From: an uncultured Saprospiraceae bacterium | Lineage (GTDB): Bacteria; Bacteroidota; Bacteroidia; Chitinophagales; Saprospiraceae | DNA length: 64,000 nt | Reading direction: 5' to 3' | Assembly (NCBI GenBank): GCA_937926205.1 | Contig: CALEYL010000011.1 | Coordinates: 124,001-188,000 of the forward strand | Shown: positions 9,323-18,171 of the stretch, piece by piece | Layout of the letters: each line of letters begins with the position of its first letter | Position numbering within the stretch: the stretch's first letter is position 1 | Notes under the pieces: model-generated | Database searches by the model: none | The model's input: only the letters and a program-made list of their open reading frames with translations | What the model was told of the DNA's origin: nothing | Translations under genes and position numbers: made by a program

Positions 9323-9383
9323 ATTCTTTTCATTACGAAAGAAATAGTATTTTTGAAATTAAATTGCAAAACAGCAGCTTTCC

Positions 9384-10235
9384 ATGGCCCACTATGGCAT
9401 ATGCCCAATCAGCATCGCGCCCCTGCGCAGTACGCCGTCCAACCGGAGCGAGATGCTCTCCCAATTGCTATTCGGTGAAATGGTTGAAATACTGGAACTC
9501 AAAGGACGTCAATGGGTTAAAGTCCGCTGTTGTGACGACAATTTTGTGGCATGGATGGCGGTCAACCAGCTAAAGGCACTGACTACAGCCGAATACGAGC
9601 GTTACCAGGCCCATTTTGCCTACAGCCTCGAACTTTTTCAACCGGCAATGGCAACCGATCATTTTCTGCCACTGACACTGGGGGCGCACCTGCCTGATTT
9701 TGATGGCATGCGCTTTGAATTGGGAGAAATTAAATACACCTACAGCGGTCAGGCTTTTTTTCCTGCTAAAGTGGAAGCGACGCCAGAGTTTGTGGTCAAG
9801 CTGGCCCGCCGCTACCTGCATGCCCCTTACCTCTGGGGCGGTCGTTCGCCGATGGGTATTGACGCGCCGGGGCTAACCCAAATGGTGTATCGCATGTCGG
9901 GCTTCGACATCCCACGTGAAGCGCACCGGCAGCTGACCCTGGGAGAAACCGTTGACTTCGTAGAGCAGGCGCTTCCCGGCGACCTTGCGTTTTTCGAGAA
10001 TAAATTCAACCGCATCAACCACACCGGCATCGTTTTGCCTGACGGACAAATTATTCATGCTTTTGGCCGGGTGCGCATCGACAACATAGACCACTTCGGC
10101 ATTTTTAACGAAGAACTGAGCCGCTATACGCATCGTCTGCGCGTCATCAAGCGCCTGCCCATGCGGCGCACTGCTCCACCTTCCCGGAATGCGGATGCAG
10201 TGGAGCCGACTGTGAAGCAGGTGGAGTTGTTTTAA
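9384..10235 (+). CDS. NlpC/P60 (C40) family protein with the catalytic cysteine replaced
   Basis: 283 residues. Residues 1-65 form an SH3-like domain (SIAPLRSTPSNRSEMLSQLL, GEMVEILE, FVAWM) as in bacterial dipeptidyl-endopeptidases of peptidoglycan; residues 139-258 form the NlpC/P60 domain (YLWGGRSPMGID, PGDLAFF, NHTGIVL, IIHAFGRVRID). Family members cut gamma-D-Glu-diamino-acid bonds in peptidoglycan peptides. The active-site motif is normally D-C-S-G; here it reads D-A-P-G (Ala161, codon GCG at 9864-9866), so the nucleophile is missing, while the two active-site His (213, 225) remain. There is no signal peptide. It is probably inactive as a peptidase and may bind or regulate; a sequencing error is unlikely because both Cys and Ser are replaced in an intact frame. 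The C-terminal 25 residues are disordered. Confidence 0.88.
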   Translation: MAHYGICPISIAPLRSTPSNRSEMLSQLLFGEMVEILELKGRQWVKVRCCDDNFVAWMAVNQLKALTTAEYERYQAHFAYSLELFQPAMATDHFLPLTLGAHLPDFDGMRFELGEIKYTYSGQAFFPAKVEATPEFVVKLARRYLHAPYLWGGRSPMGIDAPGLTQMVYRMSGFDIPREAHRQLTLGETVDFVEQALPGDLAFFENKFNRINHTGIVLPDGQIIHAFGRVRIDNIDHFGIFNEELSRYTHRLRVIKRLPMRRTAPPSRNADAVEPTVKQVELF

Positions 10236-10245
10236 TTGGTGCCTG

Positions 10246-10353
10246 TCTTTAGAGCCCGATTACGGCGTTACGCTCGGCCCCAAAAACAGGCATTTACACG
10301 AGTAAACTTCTATTTTTGGGGCCTTCGCGTGCCTTGTCCTCGAACTCTAAAGA
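10246..10353. repeat. Nested inverted repeat after the NlpC/P60 gene
   Basis: Outer arms TCTTTAGAG (10246-10254) and CTCTAAAGA (10345-10353) and inner arms GGCCCCAAAAA (10276-10286) and TTTTTGGGGCC (10313-10323) are all perfect. It lies between two convergent genes and could fold in both transcripts, so it may stop transcription in either direction although the T tract is not adjacent. Confidence 0.75.
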
Positions 10354-10452
10354 TCAGACACGAGATCAAGTGGTCAGGACTTAGCGACCTCTGCGTTCCC
10401 TCCGCGTACATTGCGGGAAACCTTTGCCAAGGGACAAACACCAATCATAAAA

Positions 10453-11646
10453 CTACATCCCTCCGTCCAAATCTGCCATAATATCCGCCGCATTTTCAAT
10501 GCCCACTGACAGGCGCACCAAACCATCCGTAATGCCGTTTTGCAATCGCACTTCCTTCGGAATGTTGATGTGCGACATCGAAGCCGGGTGCAGCGCCAGG
10601 GTATCCACATCGCCAAGGGTAGGGGCCAGGGTGCAGAAGCGCAAGCTGTTCATCAGGTGAATGCCAGCTTCAAGGCCGCCTTTCAACTCAAAACTCAACA
10701 TGCCGCTGAAGGCGCGCATTTGTTTTTTCGCCAAAGCGTGGTCGGGGTGGGAGGGGAGCCCGTTGTAGTTCACATGCGCTACTTTTGGGTGGTTTTCCAG
10801 AAATTCGGCTACCGCCAGGGCATTGGCGCTGTGGCGGTCCATGCGCAGCACCAGCGTTTTCATGCCGTTGTGGGTGAGCCACGCATCCCAGGGATTGGCG
10901 TTGGTGCCGGTGAGCTTCATGGCCTGCCAGATGCGGCCTTTCATCAACTCTATGTCGCGGCCCACGAGGGCGCCAGCGATGGAATTGCCGTGCCCGTTCA
11001 GGTATTTGGTGGTGGAATGTACGATGAAGTCGACCCCATGGGCAAAAGGCTGTTGCAGATAAGGCGTACAAAAGGTATTGTCTACGGCACTGTAACGCCC
11101 ATACTGCCGGGCAATGCCGGACAAAGCAGCGATGTCCACACAAGCCAGGGTTGGGTTGGCGGGCGTTTCAAAATACAGCATCCGGATGGCATTGTCGGAA
11201 CGCACGAGGTCTTCTACCCGGTTCAGGTCTTTCAGATCGGTGAGTACGGTTTCGATACCAAGCGGTTCCAGAATTTTGAGAAACAATTCGGTGGTACCGC
11301 CGTATAAATTACCCTGAGTCAGTATTTTATCTCCGCTTTTCAATACGGCCATCATCAGGGTAGCAATGGCCGACATCCCCGAGCTGAACAGGATGCCGTG
11401 TGCGTCCATATCCAATCCATGCGTTTCGAGGGCAGCGATTTTTTCTGCCACCGCTTCGATGGTTGGGTTTCCGTATCGGCCGTAGACGTGCCCCGTGGTT
11501 TTTCCGGTGAAAATGTCAATGCCCTGGTCTGCCGACTCGAAAGCAAAAGAGGAAGTGGCATAAATCGGCAGTACGTGTGGCTTGGTGGTGCGCGGGTCTT
11601 TTGACTCTTTTGCGCAAAGCGAATCAAAACCAATGTTATTCTTCAT
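10453..11646 (-). CDS. Trans-sulfuration PLP enzyme (cystathionine gamma-synthase/lyase or O-acylhomoserine sulfhydrylase type)
   Basis: 397 residues, the usual family length. PLP-dependent fold I features are clear: YGRYGNPT near residue 55, phosphate-binding SSGMSA near 88, NLYGGT near 113, AVDNTF near 187, and the Schiff-base Lys214 in HSTTKYLNGHG, plus GLVRLSVGIE near the C-terminus. Members make or break C-S bonds in methionine, cysteine and homocysteine metabolism. The position that is Cys in methionine gamma-lyase (NLYGCT) is Gly here, which argues against that activity, but synthase, lyase and sulfhydrylase cannot be separated by eye. It stands alone, transcribed toward the NlpC/P60 gene, and divergently from the RluA-type gene. 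Confidence 0.9.
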   Translation of the reverse strand: MKNNIGFDSLCAKESKDPRTTKPHVLPIYATSSFAFESADQGIDIFTGKTTGHVYGRYGNPTIEAVAEKIAALETHGLDMDAHGILFSSGMSAIATLMMAVLKSGDKILTQGNLYGGTTELFLKILEPLGIETVLTDLKDLNRVEDLVRSDNAIRMLYFETPANPTLACVDIAALSGIARQYGRYSAVDNTFCTPYLQQPFAHGVDFIVHSTTKYLNGHGNSIAGALVGRDIELMKGRIWQAMKLTGTNANPWDAWLTHNGMKTLVLRMDRHSANALAVAEFLENHPKVAHVNYNGLPSHPDHALAKKQMRAFSGMLSFELKGGLEAGIHLMNSLRFCTLAPTLGDVDTLALHPASMSHINIPKEVRLQNGITDGLVRLSVGIENAADIMADLDGGM

Positions 11647-11689
11647 GTGTTTTTAGCTTTTAGTGGAAGCAAAGAACCAAAAAACTCTT

Positions 11690-11720
11690 TTTGAAGACGA
11701 TCAAACTTGCTTTAATTTTG
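11690..11720 (+). promoter_or_regulatory. Full-consensus Bacteroidota promoter for the RluA-type gene
   Basis: TTTG (11690-11693), 19 nt, then TAATTTTG (11713-11720), an exact match to the TTTG-N19-TAnnTTTG pattern of the primary sigma factor in this phylum. Transcription would begin near 11727, about 80 nt before the ATG. Confidence 0.75.
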
Positions 11721-11808
11721 TGCAATTTCTCGTACGAACCAAAAAAAGTGCCACTTTGCAGTCCAATTTAACCGAATCCAAAAAACAGCGTGCTTTATAT
11801 TCAACAGA

Positions 11809-12915
11809 ATGGACGATAAGAACCGAAAAAGATTTGACGACGATTATTTTTTTCAACAGGTTATTGATGTAGATCCTAAGCAGTCTTCTATCAGGATTGA
11901 TAAGTTTTTGATGGACCGGCTGGAAAATACTTCGCGTAATCGCATCCAGAATGCCATTCGCGCTGCCTCGGTCATGGTAGACGGCAAGCCGATCAAGCCC
12001 AATTTCAAAATCAAACCGCTTCAGCAAATTACCATCGTCTTGCCGCGCCCTCGTGGGGAAGGCATCCGCGTTTTTCCGCAAAACATTCCTTTGGATATTG
12101 TTTATGAAGACGACGATCTGATGGTCATCAACAAGCCAAGCGGCATGCCTGTGCACCCCGGAGTAGGAAACTACAAAGGGACGCTGGTCAATGCGCTGGC
12201 TTACCATTTTCGCAACTTGCCGGTCATGGAAGGCAACGATGAGGACCGGCTGGGGCTGGTGCACCGGATCGACAAAAACACCACCGGTCTGATGGTCGTG
12301 GCCAAAACAGAATACGCCATGGTGCACCTGTCGCGTCAATTTTACTACCATACGACAGACCGGACTTATTGGGCACTGGTTTGGGGCGAACCCAAAGAAA
12401 AAGAAGGCACCATTCGGGCGCATGTCGGCCGCCACCCGCGTTTTCGGAAATTATTTACGGCATTTCCGGAAGGCGACATGGGCAAATGGGCGGTCACGCA
12501 CTACAAATTACTGGAGAGTCTGTACTATGTAAGTCTGGTGCAGTGCAACCTTGAAACCGGGCGAACCCACCAGATCCGGGTGCACATGCAAATGATTGGT
12601 CACCCGCTTTTCAGCGATGACAAATACGGGGGCGACAGCATACGCCGGGGCGCCATTTTCAGCAAATACAAACTGTTCGTGGAAAAATGCTTTACGCTGA
12701 TGCCGCGACAGGCGCTGCACGCCAAGTCTCTGGGTTTTGAACACCCGACAACCGGCGAACGCATGTATTTTGAAAGCGAATTGCCCGATGATTTTCAGCA
12801 GGCCCTTGATGCCTGGCGGGGATATGTGAAGGAAAGAAAAGCACTGGTGGATAAGGATGTTGTCCCTCCAGACACTAGCCGCCCAGCCCGCAAAGGGGGA
12901 GATGAAGAGGAATGA
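11809..12915 (+). CDS. RluA-family 23S rRNA pseudouridine synthase
   Basis: 368 residues. Residues about 27-75 are an S4 RNA-binding domain (IRIDKFLMDRLENTSRNRIQ); residues about 95-335 are the RluA catalytic domain with the signature GLVHRIDKNTTGLMVVAKT, in which Asp155 is the nucleophile, and later QCNLETGRTHQIRVHM. The order S4 then catalytic domain is that of RluD/RluC, which isomerise uridines in 23S rRNA helices during ribosome assembly; the exact target site is not deducible. The C-terminal 30 residues are charged and probably disordered. Preceded by a textbook promoter and followed by TTAGATTT-type repeats. Confidence 0.95.
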   Translation: MDDKNRKRFDDDYFFQQVIDVDPKQSSIRIDKFLMDRLENTSRNRIQNAIRAASVMVDGKPIKPNFKIKPLQQITIVLPRPRGEGIRVFPQNIPLDIVYEDDDLMVINKPSGMPVHPGVGNYKGTLVNALAYHFRNLPVMEGNDEDRLGLVHRIDKNTTGLMVVAKTEYAMVHLSRQFYYHTTDRTYWALVWGEPKEKEGTIRAHVGRHPRFRKLFTAFPEGDMGKWAVTHYKLLESLYYVSLVQCNLETGRTHQIRVHMQMIGHPLFSDDKYGGDSIRRGAIFSKYKLFVEKCFTLMPRQALHAKSLGFEHPTTGERMYFESELPDDFQQALDAWRGYVKERKALVDKDVVPPDTSRPARKGGDEEE

Positions 12916-12942
12916 GAGATGGAGCAGTCTGCTCTTTTGAGA

Positions 12943-12980
12943 GATTTTAGATTTTAGACGTTAGATTTTAGATGTTAGAT
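12943..12980. repeat. TTAGATTT-type array
   Basis: Four AGATTTTAGA-like units in a row, between the RluA-type gene and the acyl-CoA reductase gene. Flanking GGAGCAGTCTGCTC (12921-12934) and GTACTGCTCC (12985-12994) can pair and enclose it. Same unit as at 4828 and 27509. Confidence 0.7.
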
Positions 12981-13054
12981 GGGACGTACTGCTCCAATTA
13001 GCAGTCTGCCTCTTTCTACTTTCTACCTTCGACCCTCTACTCAAACTTTGTAAA

Positions 13055-14071
13055 ATGAACTTACAGGAACGCATCCATACCTTGATTGCACTTGGCGAGC
13101 ACCTGCGCGGTGAAGATGACTATCTGCGTGCTGTGATGCACCGCACCAGCCACAACAACCTCTGGTTTACGCCCGCCAATCAGGAACAGGCGATCAGCGC
13201 CATTGCCCGGGAGTTTCTGGATGCAGAAAAACTGCAAAACTGGATTTCGGAATATAATATTACCAAAACGACAGTTCCAAAAACGGTTGGCCTGGTGATG
13301 GCGGGCAACCTTCCGCTGGTGGGTTTTCACGATGTGCTCTGTGTTTTTGCAGCAGGTCACAAATCAAAAATTAAGCTGTCAGAAAAAGACGCTTATTTGT
13401 TGCCTTACCTGTTACAGGTGTTGGCGAAAATTGACCCGCGCAGTGCCGCGTATTTTGAAATCGCCGACCGCCTCCACGATATAGATGCCACTATAGCCAC
13501 GGGCAGCAACAATACTTCCCGTTATTTTGAAGCATATTTTGGTAAAAAACCGCACATCATCCGTAAAAACCGCAATGCCGTTGCTGTACTCAACGGAAGC
13601 GAAACGGACGCCGAACTGCTGGCGCTCGGCAGCGATATCTTTTCTTATTTTGGAATGGGCTGCCGCAATGTTTCCAAGCTTTATGTGCCCCGGGACTACG
13701 ACTTCATCCACCTGCTCGAACTGCTGACAGAATTCCGGGAAGTGGTGTTGCACGATAAATACAAGAACAATTTCGACTACAACCTGGCGCTATGCATGCT
13801 CAGTCGCGAGCCCTATCTGATGGGGAATGGCATTTTGCTGACTGAAAATACGGCCATAGCTTCGCCGGTTTCCTGTCTTTATTATGCCTTTTACGATGAA
13901 TTGGATGAACTGGAAGCAGAACTCAACAACCGCAGTTCCGAAATTCAATGTATCGTGGCACGCCCGGAGTCTGTTTCTCTTCCGGTAGTGCCTTTCGGCA
14001 AAGCGCAGCAGCCTGGACTGGAAGACTATGCCGATGGCGTGGATACCATGGCGTTTTTGACCACTTTATAA
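13055..14071 (+). CDS. LuxC-type acyl-CoA (fatty-acyl) reductase family protein
   Basis: 338 residues, soluble. The family, well represented in Bacteroidota, has an NAD(P)-binding aldehyde-dehydrogenase-like fold and reduces acyl-CoA or acyl-protein to aldehyde. Seen here: the nucleotide-binding stretch GLVMAGNLPLVGFHDVL (residues 79-95), FAAGHKSKIKLSEKDA, the serine/threonine-rich ATGSNNTSRYFEAYF, and the catalytic cysteine in FGMGCRNVSKLYVP (Cys203). The start at 13055 follows a run of short pyrimidine repeats. The physiological substrate is unknown; no luciferase or other lux genes are nearby. Confidence 0.88.
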   Translation: MNLQERIHTLIALGEHLRGEDDYLRAVMHRTSHNNLWFTPANQEQAISAIAREFLDAEKLQNWISEYNITKTTVPKTVGLVMAGNLPLVGFHDVLCVFAAGHKSKIKLSEKDAYLLPYLLQVLAKIDPRSAAYFEIADRLHDIDATIATGSNNTSRYFEAYFGKKPHIIRKNRNAVAVLNGSETDAELLALGSDIFSYFGMGCRNVSKLYVPRDYDFIHLLELLTEFREVVLHDKYKNNFDYNLALCMLSREPYLMGNGILLTENTAIASPVSCLYYAFYDELDELEAELNNRSSEIQCIVARPESVSLPVVPFGKAQQPGLEDYADGVDTMAFLTTL

Positions 14072-14072
14072 C

Positions 14073-14124
14073 GCTCACGCGATGGCTCCGCCTCGCGTGT
14101 CCTACTTGCAGGGCTCCGCCCGGC
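14073..14124. repeat. Copy 1 of a CACGCGA...TCGCGTG extragenic repeat
   Basis: Begins directly after the stop of the acyl-CoA reductase gene with GCTCACGCGATGGCTCCGCC and continues to GGCTCCGCCC. The 7-bp arms CACGCGA/TCGCGTG are perfect. Nearly the same sequence occurs at 18032-18130 (with an insertion) and 18882-18930. Confidence 0.85.
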
Positions 14125-14216
14125 TCAACCAACTGAATTTTTAAAACATAGCAAAAAATCAAAGATTTTCGCCAGAACCGATATGCTCCAAAGCTTTTGA
14201 ATCCCGATAATAAGAA

Positions 14217-14251
14217 AACAGGCGAGCCGATATGTTATCGACCCGCCTGTT
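14217..14251 (-). terminator. Intrinsic terminator of the DUF4397 gene
   Basis: On the minus strand AACAGGCG (14244-14251) pairs with CGCCTGTT (14217-14224), the loop adds GTCGATA/TATCGGC pairing, and the hairpin is followed by TTCTTATTAT. It lies 26 nt after the stop codon. Confidence 0.75.
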
Positions 14252-14276
14252 CTAGATTCAAGGAATTGATATTTCC

Positions 14277-17200
14277 TTATCGCGTCACCACAAAGCGCTT
14301 GGTGATCACGCCTTTTTCCGTCACAATCGTACAAAAATGAACACCTTGAGCCAAACTAGTGGCATCCAATGCAATGGTTTGTGTGCCGGCAAACTGGTTG
14401 CCCAGTATACGCGTTTGCAACGTTTTACCGTTTGCATCCAAAATAATCAGCGCAACATTATCTGCTGCATCTGAGAATGTCAGCTCAATTCGAGCATAAT
14501 CGCTTACCGGATTGGGCATGATCTGGAAATCAGGAACCAGCGTTTTTACTTCTTCTGAAGCGACAATTTCAGACAGCGGGAACGTGGTGCCATCAGGCAA
14601 TGCAACCCATACGCCAAAGGCTGGATTGTCGCCAAGAAAGCCTGTCGCAAAAGCAACGCCTGCGCCACCCGCTAACCCGTCTAAAGGCGCTGTATAGGAT
14701 CTAACGATTGTATTGTTGTCGTTGGAGGGCGTCACATTGAGCGTGTAAGTTGCAGCGGGCACACTTACGTAGTCGTCACTGTATTCACCATAGGGGATAT
14801 TATCGAAAATAACGCCTGCGCCGACTGCGACAACATCTACTTCGGGTGCGTCTGGTGCCCCGTGGTACAATAAAATGTCAACATTGGCCGGATCTTCAGA
14901 ACGTTCACGAGCTGCATCAAAAATGCGCAGGTCAAATGGCGTTGCTGCATTGCCTACCACACCCGTCGCCATAACGACATACGACTTACCGTCTTCGAAG
15001 CTGACATCGCTGAAAACGGCAATGGCATCGGCTACAGATTGGCTGTTGGCAGGAGCAACAGCAATTTCATACGGAATGCGGGTTTCTGCATCCAGAAACG
15101 GCGTTGCTTCGCGGAAAGCGAGGTCGTCAATAGCCAATTCGCCATCGATGTAGATGTCTACTGTAGGCTCCGGCGAATTGTGAATAACCTGCACGCGCGA
15201 AACAGGGGTCAACTCAATGACCGTTCCGTCCGGTAACGCTGCAAACAAACCGAATGCCGGGTCTTCACCAAGGACGCCGGAAGCAAAGACCACTGTGGAA
15301 AGCCCGGCGAGACCATTGACGTCAGCGACAAAAGTACCGACAAGATCGGGGCTTCCATTGGCCCGGATTTCAAGAAAATACTGATCCTCGGCAACACTCA
15401 GGTAATCGGCATAATCGCCATACGCAAGGTTGCTAATCAATTGTCCTACACCGCGGGCATCTACATCTACATTTGGCGCGCCGGGCGAGCCGTGGAAGGT
15501 CAGGATGTCCACCTGGTCCTCATCCAGCGAAAAAATGCGGGCGCCATCGTTTACAGCTAATTCAAATGGCGTACTGCCGTTGCCCGGAATGCCATTGGCG
15601 ATTACTGTATACGTTTTGCCATCTTCCAGCGTCAGTGTACCTGCATTAATCAGGATGTCGGCCGGAGTCTGACTGTTGGCTGCTGCCACACCGAAGGTCA
15701 GCGGAATACGCGCTGGATAGAAAGTATACGGTTCTGCATTGCGGAAGGAAAGGTTGTCTACAATCTTCACCGCATTGTTTACCCAGATATCGACCGTGCC
15801 GGCTATTGCTGCCGGTGAGTTGTGTATGATTTGAACAGGAGTGATCGGGAGCAGGGTCACCACCGTTCCATCTGGCAATACTGCCAATAAATCGAAGCCA
15901 GGGTCACCACCCAGCTGACCGGAAGCGAAAACTACCGCAGCGCCGCCACCCAGTTCGCTCAGGTCTGCATAAAAATACCCGACTGTTGTCGCAGTCCCTT
16001 CCGGGCGCACATCGAGGATGTACTCACCCAACGGAAGGGAAGCATAGGGGGTGAAATTGCCATAAGAAAGACTGTCTACCAACTGCAATTCCGGAAAGTC
16101 AAAAACATCTACTGCGGGTGCGCCGGGTGAGCCGTGGAAAACAGCTATGTCCACAGCGTTCGGGTCAGTGCCAAATTCACGTCCGGCATCTGTTACTGCA
16201 AGGGTGAAAGGAAATTCAGCGTTTCCGACAATGCCATTGGCGAAAATGACATAATTTTTATTGGCTTCAAAAACCAGGTCGTTGAAATTGACCAGAGCAT
16301 CTGAGGCAGAGGTACTGTTCCCCAGCGCCACTGCAATGTCGATCTCCACACCAGCAGGCAGGTCTACGAAAGGCGTCGCTGATTGAAATTCGAAGTCATC
16401 AATTAACAGTGCGCCATTTGCATAAACATCCACTGTTGGTGAAGGGGAGTTATGGACGATTTGTGCCCGGGCGAAGAAAGCCTGCGGCAGTGCCACGACC
16501 GTGCCATCTGTTAATGTTGCAAACAGTCCGAATGCCGGATCGCCGCCCAGAATGCCGGACGCAAAAACCGTAATTGCCTGTCCGCTCAGGGCGCTAAGAT
16601 CGGCCGTAAAAGTGGCCACGACGGTAGAAGAACCTGCAGGTTTTACGTCGAGGTTATATACACCTGCCGGCACGCCGAGGTAGCCTGAAAAATCACCGTA
16701 GGCCAGATCAGTAATGAGGTCGGCGCCACCGCGAACGGCTACATCCACATTGGGTGCGCCGGGCGACCCATGGAGGACGTTGACCTGAACCAAATCACTT
16801 CCCGAAGTTTCCAGCCCGGCATCTGTCAGGTGCAGGGTAAAGGGGAAGTCGTTGTCGCCGACAATGCCATCAGCGGCAATAACATAGGTTTTTGTTGCAT
16901 CGAGCACGATGTTTTCGAAAACAACAAGTGCGTCATTTACAGAAGTACTGGTGCCGGGAGCGACAGCAAGGTCGATTTCTACGCCGGCAGGCAGATCAAC
17001 AAAAGGAGTTGCGGTGCGGAAAACAAAATCGTCGAGTAGCAGTGCGCCGTTGGCATAAACATCAACGGTTGGTGAAGGGGAATTGTGGATGACTTGTGCC
17101 CGGGCGAAGAAAGCCTGCGGCAGTGCTACGACCGTGCCATCTGCTAATGTTGCAAACAGTCCGAATGCCGGATCGCCGCCCAGAATGCCGGACGCAAAAA

Positions 17201-17801
17201 CCGTAATTGCCTGTCCGCTCAGGGCGCTAAGATCGGCCGTAAAAGTGGCCACGACGGTAGAAGAACCTGCAGGTTTTACGTCGAGGTTATATACACCTGC
17301 CGGCACGCCGAGGTAGCCTGAAAAATCACCGTAGGCCAGATCAGTAATGAGGTCGGCGCCACCGCGAACGGCTACATCCACATTGGGTGCGCCGGGCGAC
17401 CCATGGAGGACGTTGACCTGAACCAAATCACTTCCCGAAGTTTCCAGCCCGGCATCTGTCAGGTGCAGGGTAAAGGGGAAGTTGTTGTCGCCGACAATGC
17501 CATCAGCGGCAATAACATAGGTTTTTGCTTCCTCAAGCACGATGTTTTCGAAAACAACAAGCGCGTCGTTTGCAGAAGTACTGGTGCCGGGAGCGACAGC
17601 GAGGTCGATTTCAACGCCGGCGGGCAGATCAACAAAAGGAGTTGCGGTACGGAAAACAAAATCGTCGAGTAGCAGTACGCCGTTGGCATAAACGTCAACG
17701 GTTGGTGAAGGGGAATTGTGGATGACTTGAACCCTGGCTGTTTGCCCTGTCAGAGAGAATGCAAGGGAGAGCGCAGCCAGCATTGCATACAACTTACGCA
17801 T
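14277..17801 (-). CDS. Large T9SS cargo protein with five DUF4397 units
   Basis: 1174 residues from the ATG at 17799-17801, which starts a typical signal peptide (MRKLYAMLAALSLAFSLTGQ); the in-frame ATG at 17834 adds only a polar leader. Five units of about 211 residues follow, each opening with RVQVIHNSPSPTVDVYANG or a variant and containing a second half-unit with HGSPGAPNVDV and TVVFASGVLGxDPAFGLFA-like segments; together these match the DUF4397 family of secreted bacterial beta-sandwich proteins. The last 85 residues (MPNPVSDYARIEL to KRFVVTR) form a type A T9SS sorting domain. A surface or extracellular role is therefore expected, possibly adhesion or binding, though no ligand is known. 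Units 1 and 2 are almost identical in DNA. Confidence 0.93.
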   Translation of the reverse strand: MRKLYAMLAALSLAFSLTGQTARVQVIHNSPSPTVDVYANGVLLLDDFVFRTATPFVDLPAGVEIDLAVAPGTSTSANDALVVFENIVLEEAKTYVIAADGIVGDNNFPFTLHLTDAGLETSGSDLVQVNVLHGSPGAPNVDVAVRGGADLITDLAYGDFSGYLGVPAGVYNLDVKPAGSSTVVATFTADLSALSGQAITVFASGILGGDPAFGLFATLADGTVVALPQAFFARAQVIHNSPSPTVDVYANGALLLDDFVFRTATPFVDLPAGVEIDLAVAPGTSTSVNDALVVFENIVLDATKTYVIAADGIVGDNDFPFTLHLTDAGLETSGSDLVQVNVLHGSPGAPNVDVAVRGGADLITDLAYGDFSGYLGVPAGVYNLDVKPAGSSTVVATFTADLSALSGQAITVFASGILGGDPAFGLFATLTDGTVVALPQAFFARAQIVHNSPSPTVDVYANGALLIDDFEFQSATPFVDLPAGVEIDIAVALGNSTSASDALVNFNDLVFEANKNYVIFANGIVGNAEFPFTLAVTDAGREFGTDPNAVDIAVFHGSPGAPAVDVFDFPELQLVDSLSYGNFTPYASLPLGEYILDVRPEGTATTVGYFYADLSELGGGAAVVFASGQLGGDPGFDLLAVLPDGTVVTLLPITPVQIIHNSPAAIAGTVDIWVNNAVKIVDNLSFRNAEPYTFYPARIPLTFGVAAANSQTPADILINAGTLTLEDGKTYTVIANGIPGNGSTPFELAVNDGARIFSLDEDQVDILTFHGSPGAPNVDVDARGVGQLISNLAYGDYADYLSVAEDQYFLEIRANGSPDLVGTFVADVNGLAGLSTVVFASGVLGEDPAFGLFAALPDGTVIELTPVSRVQVIHNSPEPTVDIYIDGELAIDDLAFREATPFLDAETRIPYEIAVAPANSQSVADAIAVFSDVSFEDGKSYVVMATGVVGNAATPFDLRIFDAARERSEDPANVDILLYHGAPDAPEVDVVAVGAGVIFDNIPYGEYSDDYVSVPAATYTLNVTPSNDNNTIVRSYTAPLDGLAGGAGVAFATGFLGDNPAFGVWVALPDGTTFPLSEIVASEEVKTLVPDFQIMPNPVSDYARIELTFSDAADNVALIILDANGKTLQTRILGNQFAGTQTIALDATSLAQGVHFCTIVTEKGVITKRFVVTR
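16460..17725 (-). repeat. Two near-identical 633-nt tandem units in the DUF4397 gene
   Basis: Positions 17093-17725 and 16460-17092 are offset by exactly 633 nt (211 codons) and differ at only a few bases across long stretches, while units 3 to 5 are clearly diverged. This marks a recent duplication or gene conversion at the 5' end of the gene. Confidence 0.88.
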
Positions 17802-18171
17802 ACTGGTTTGTTTTTGGTTTAAAAATTGGTACATCAGAGTAGGTGAAACAGGAAAAACGGAAAGGTGTTCATGACCTTTTTTCAGAAAAGATATTTGGGA
17901 AGCTGGCAGTCACTTCTCAACATATTTTGATGCCCGGTGTGAACAAAATGGGAGGGTAATTTGATAAAGTCTTCTTGTGGCCTATAAAAAATAATGCCTG
18001 GTGCAACGAACGGAATGAGTTCCTTGTCGCTGCTCACGCGATGGTGGCAGCTGAGCGACTTGTGCTGAGCGATGTCGGAGTAAGCCGAAGTTTGGCTCTG
18101 CCTCGCGTGTCTTATTGGGCGGGCTTCGCCTGGCACATTAGCCAATGATTTATTAGTGTATTGTGAAAAGC
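17802..18171. other. Intergenic region upstream of the DUF4397 gene
   Basis: No convincing gene. The part next to the DUF4397 start should hold its promoter, but no full TTTG-N19-TAnnTTTG match was found. The part next to the 141-residue gene carries the repeat at 18032-18130. Confidence 0.5.
18032..18130. repeat. Copy 2 of the CACGCGA...TCGCGTG repeat, interrupted
   Basis: Starts with GCTCACGCGATGG and resumes with CTCTGCCTCGCGTGTC after about 50 extra bases that include two copies of GCTGAGCGA. Ends with GGGCGGGCTTCGCCTGGC, a degenerate form of the end of copy 1. Confidence 0.75.

Larger units (their letters stand above)
9066..9383. other. Divergent intergenic region with a nested inverted repeat
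   Basis: No credible gene. It holds the leftward -7 box at 9157-9164, the inverted repeat at 9225-9322, and a rightward TATTTTTG box at 9348-9355 that may serve the NlpC/P60 gene; no TTTG is found at the expected -33 position for the latter. Confidence 0.6.

Noticed and set aside
10540..11307. Plus-strand open frame opposite the PLP enzyme
   Set aside because: The minus-strand protein shows a complete PLP fold; the opposite frame encodes no recognisable protein.
11701..12435. Minus-strand open frame opposite the RluA-type gene
   Set aside because: It crosses the promoter and S4-domain coding region of a clear gene; coding pattern is only on the plus strand.
12921..13009. Intrinsic terminator after the RluA-type gene
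   Set aside because: GAGCAG/CTGCTC has almost no loop and the T run is only four bases; recorded as repeat context instead.
16770..17672. Two similar plus-strand open frames opposite DUF4397 units
   Set aside because: They are the same antisense frame repeated because units 1 and 2 are nearly identical.
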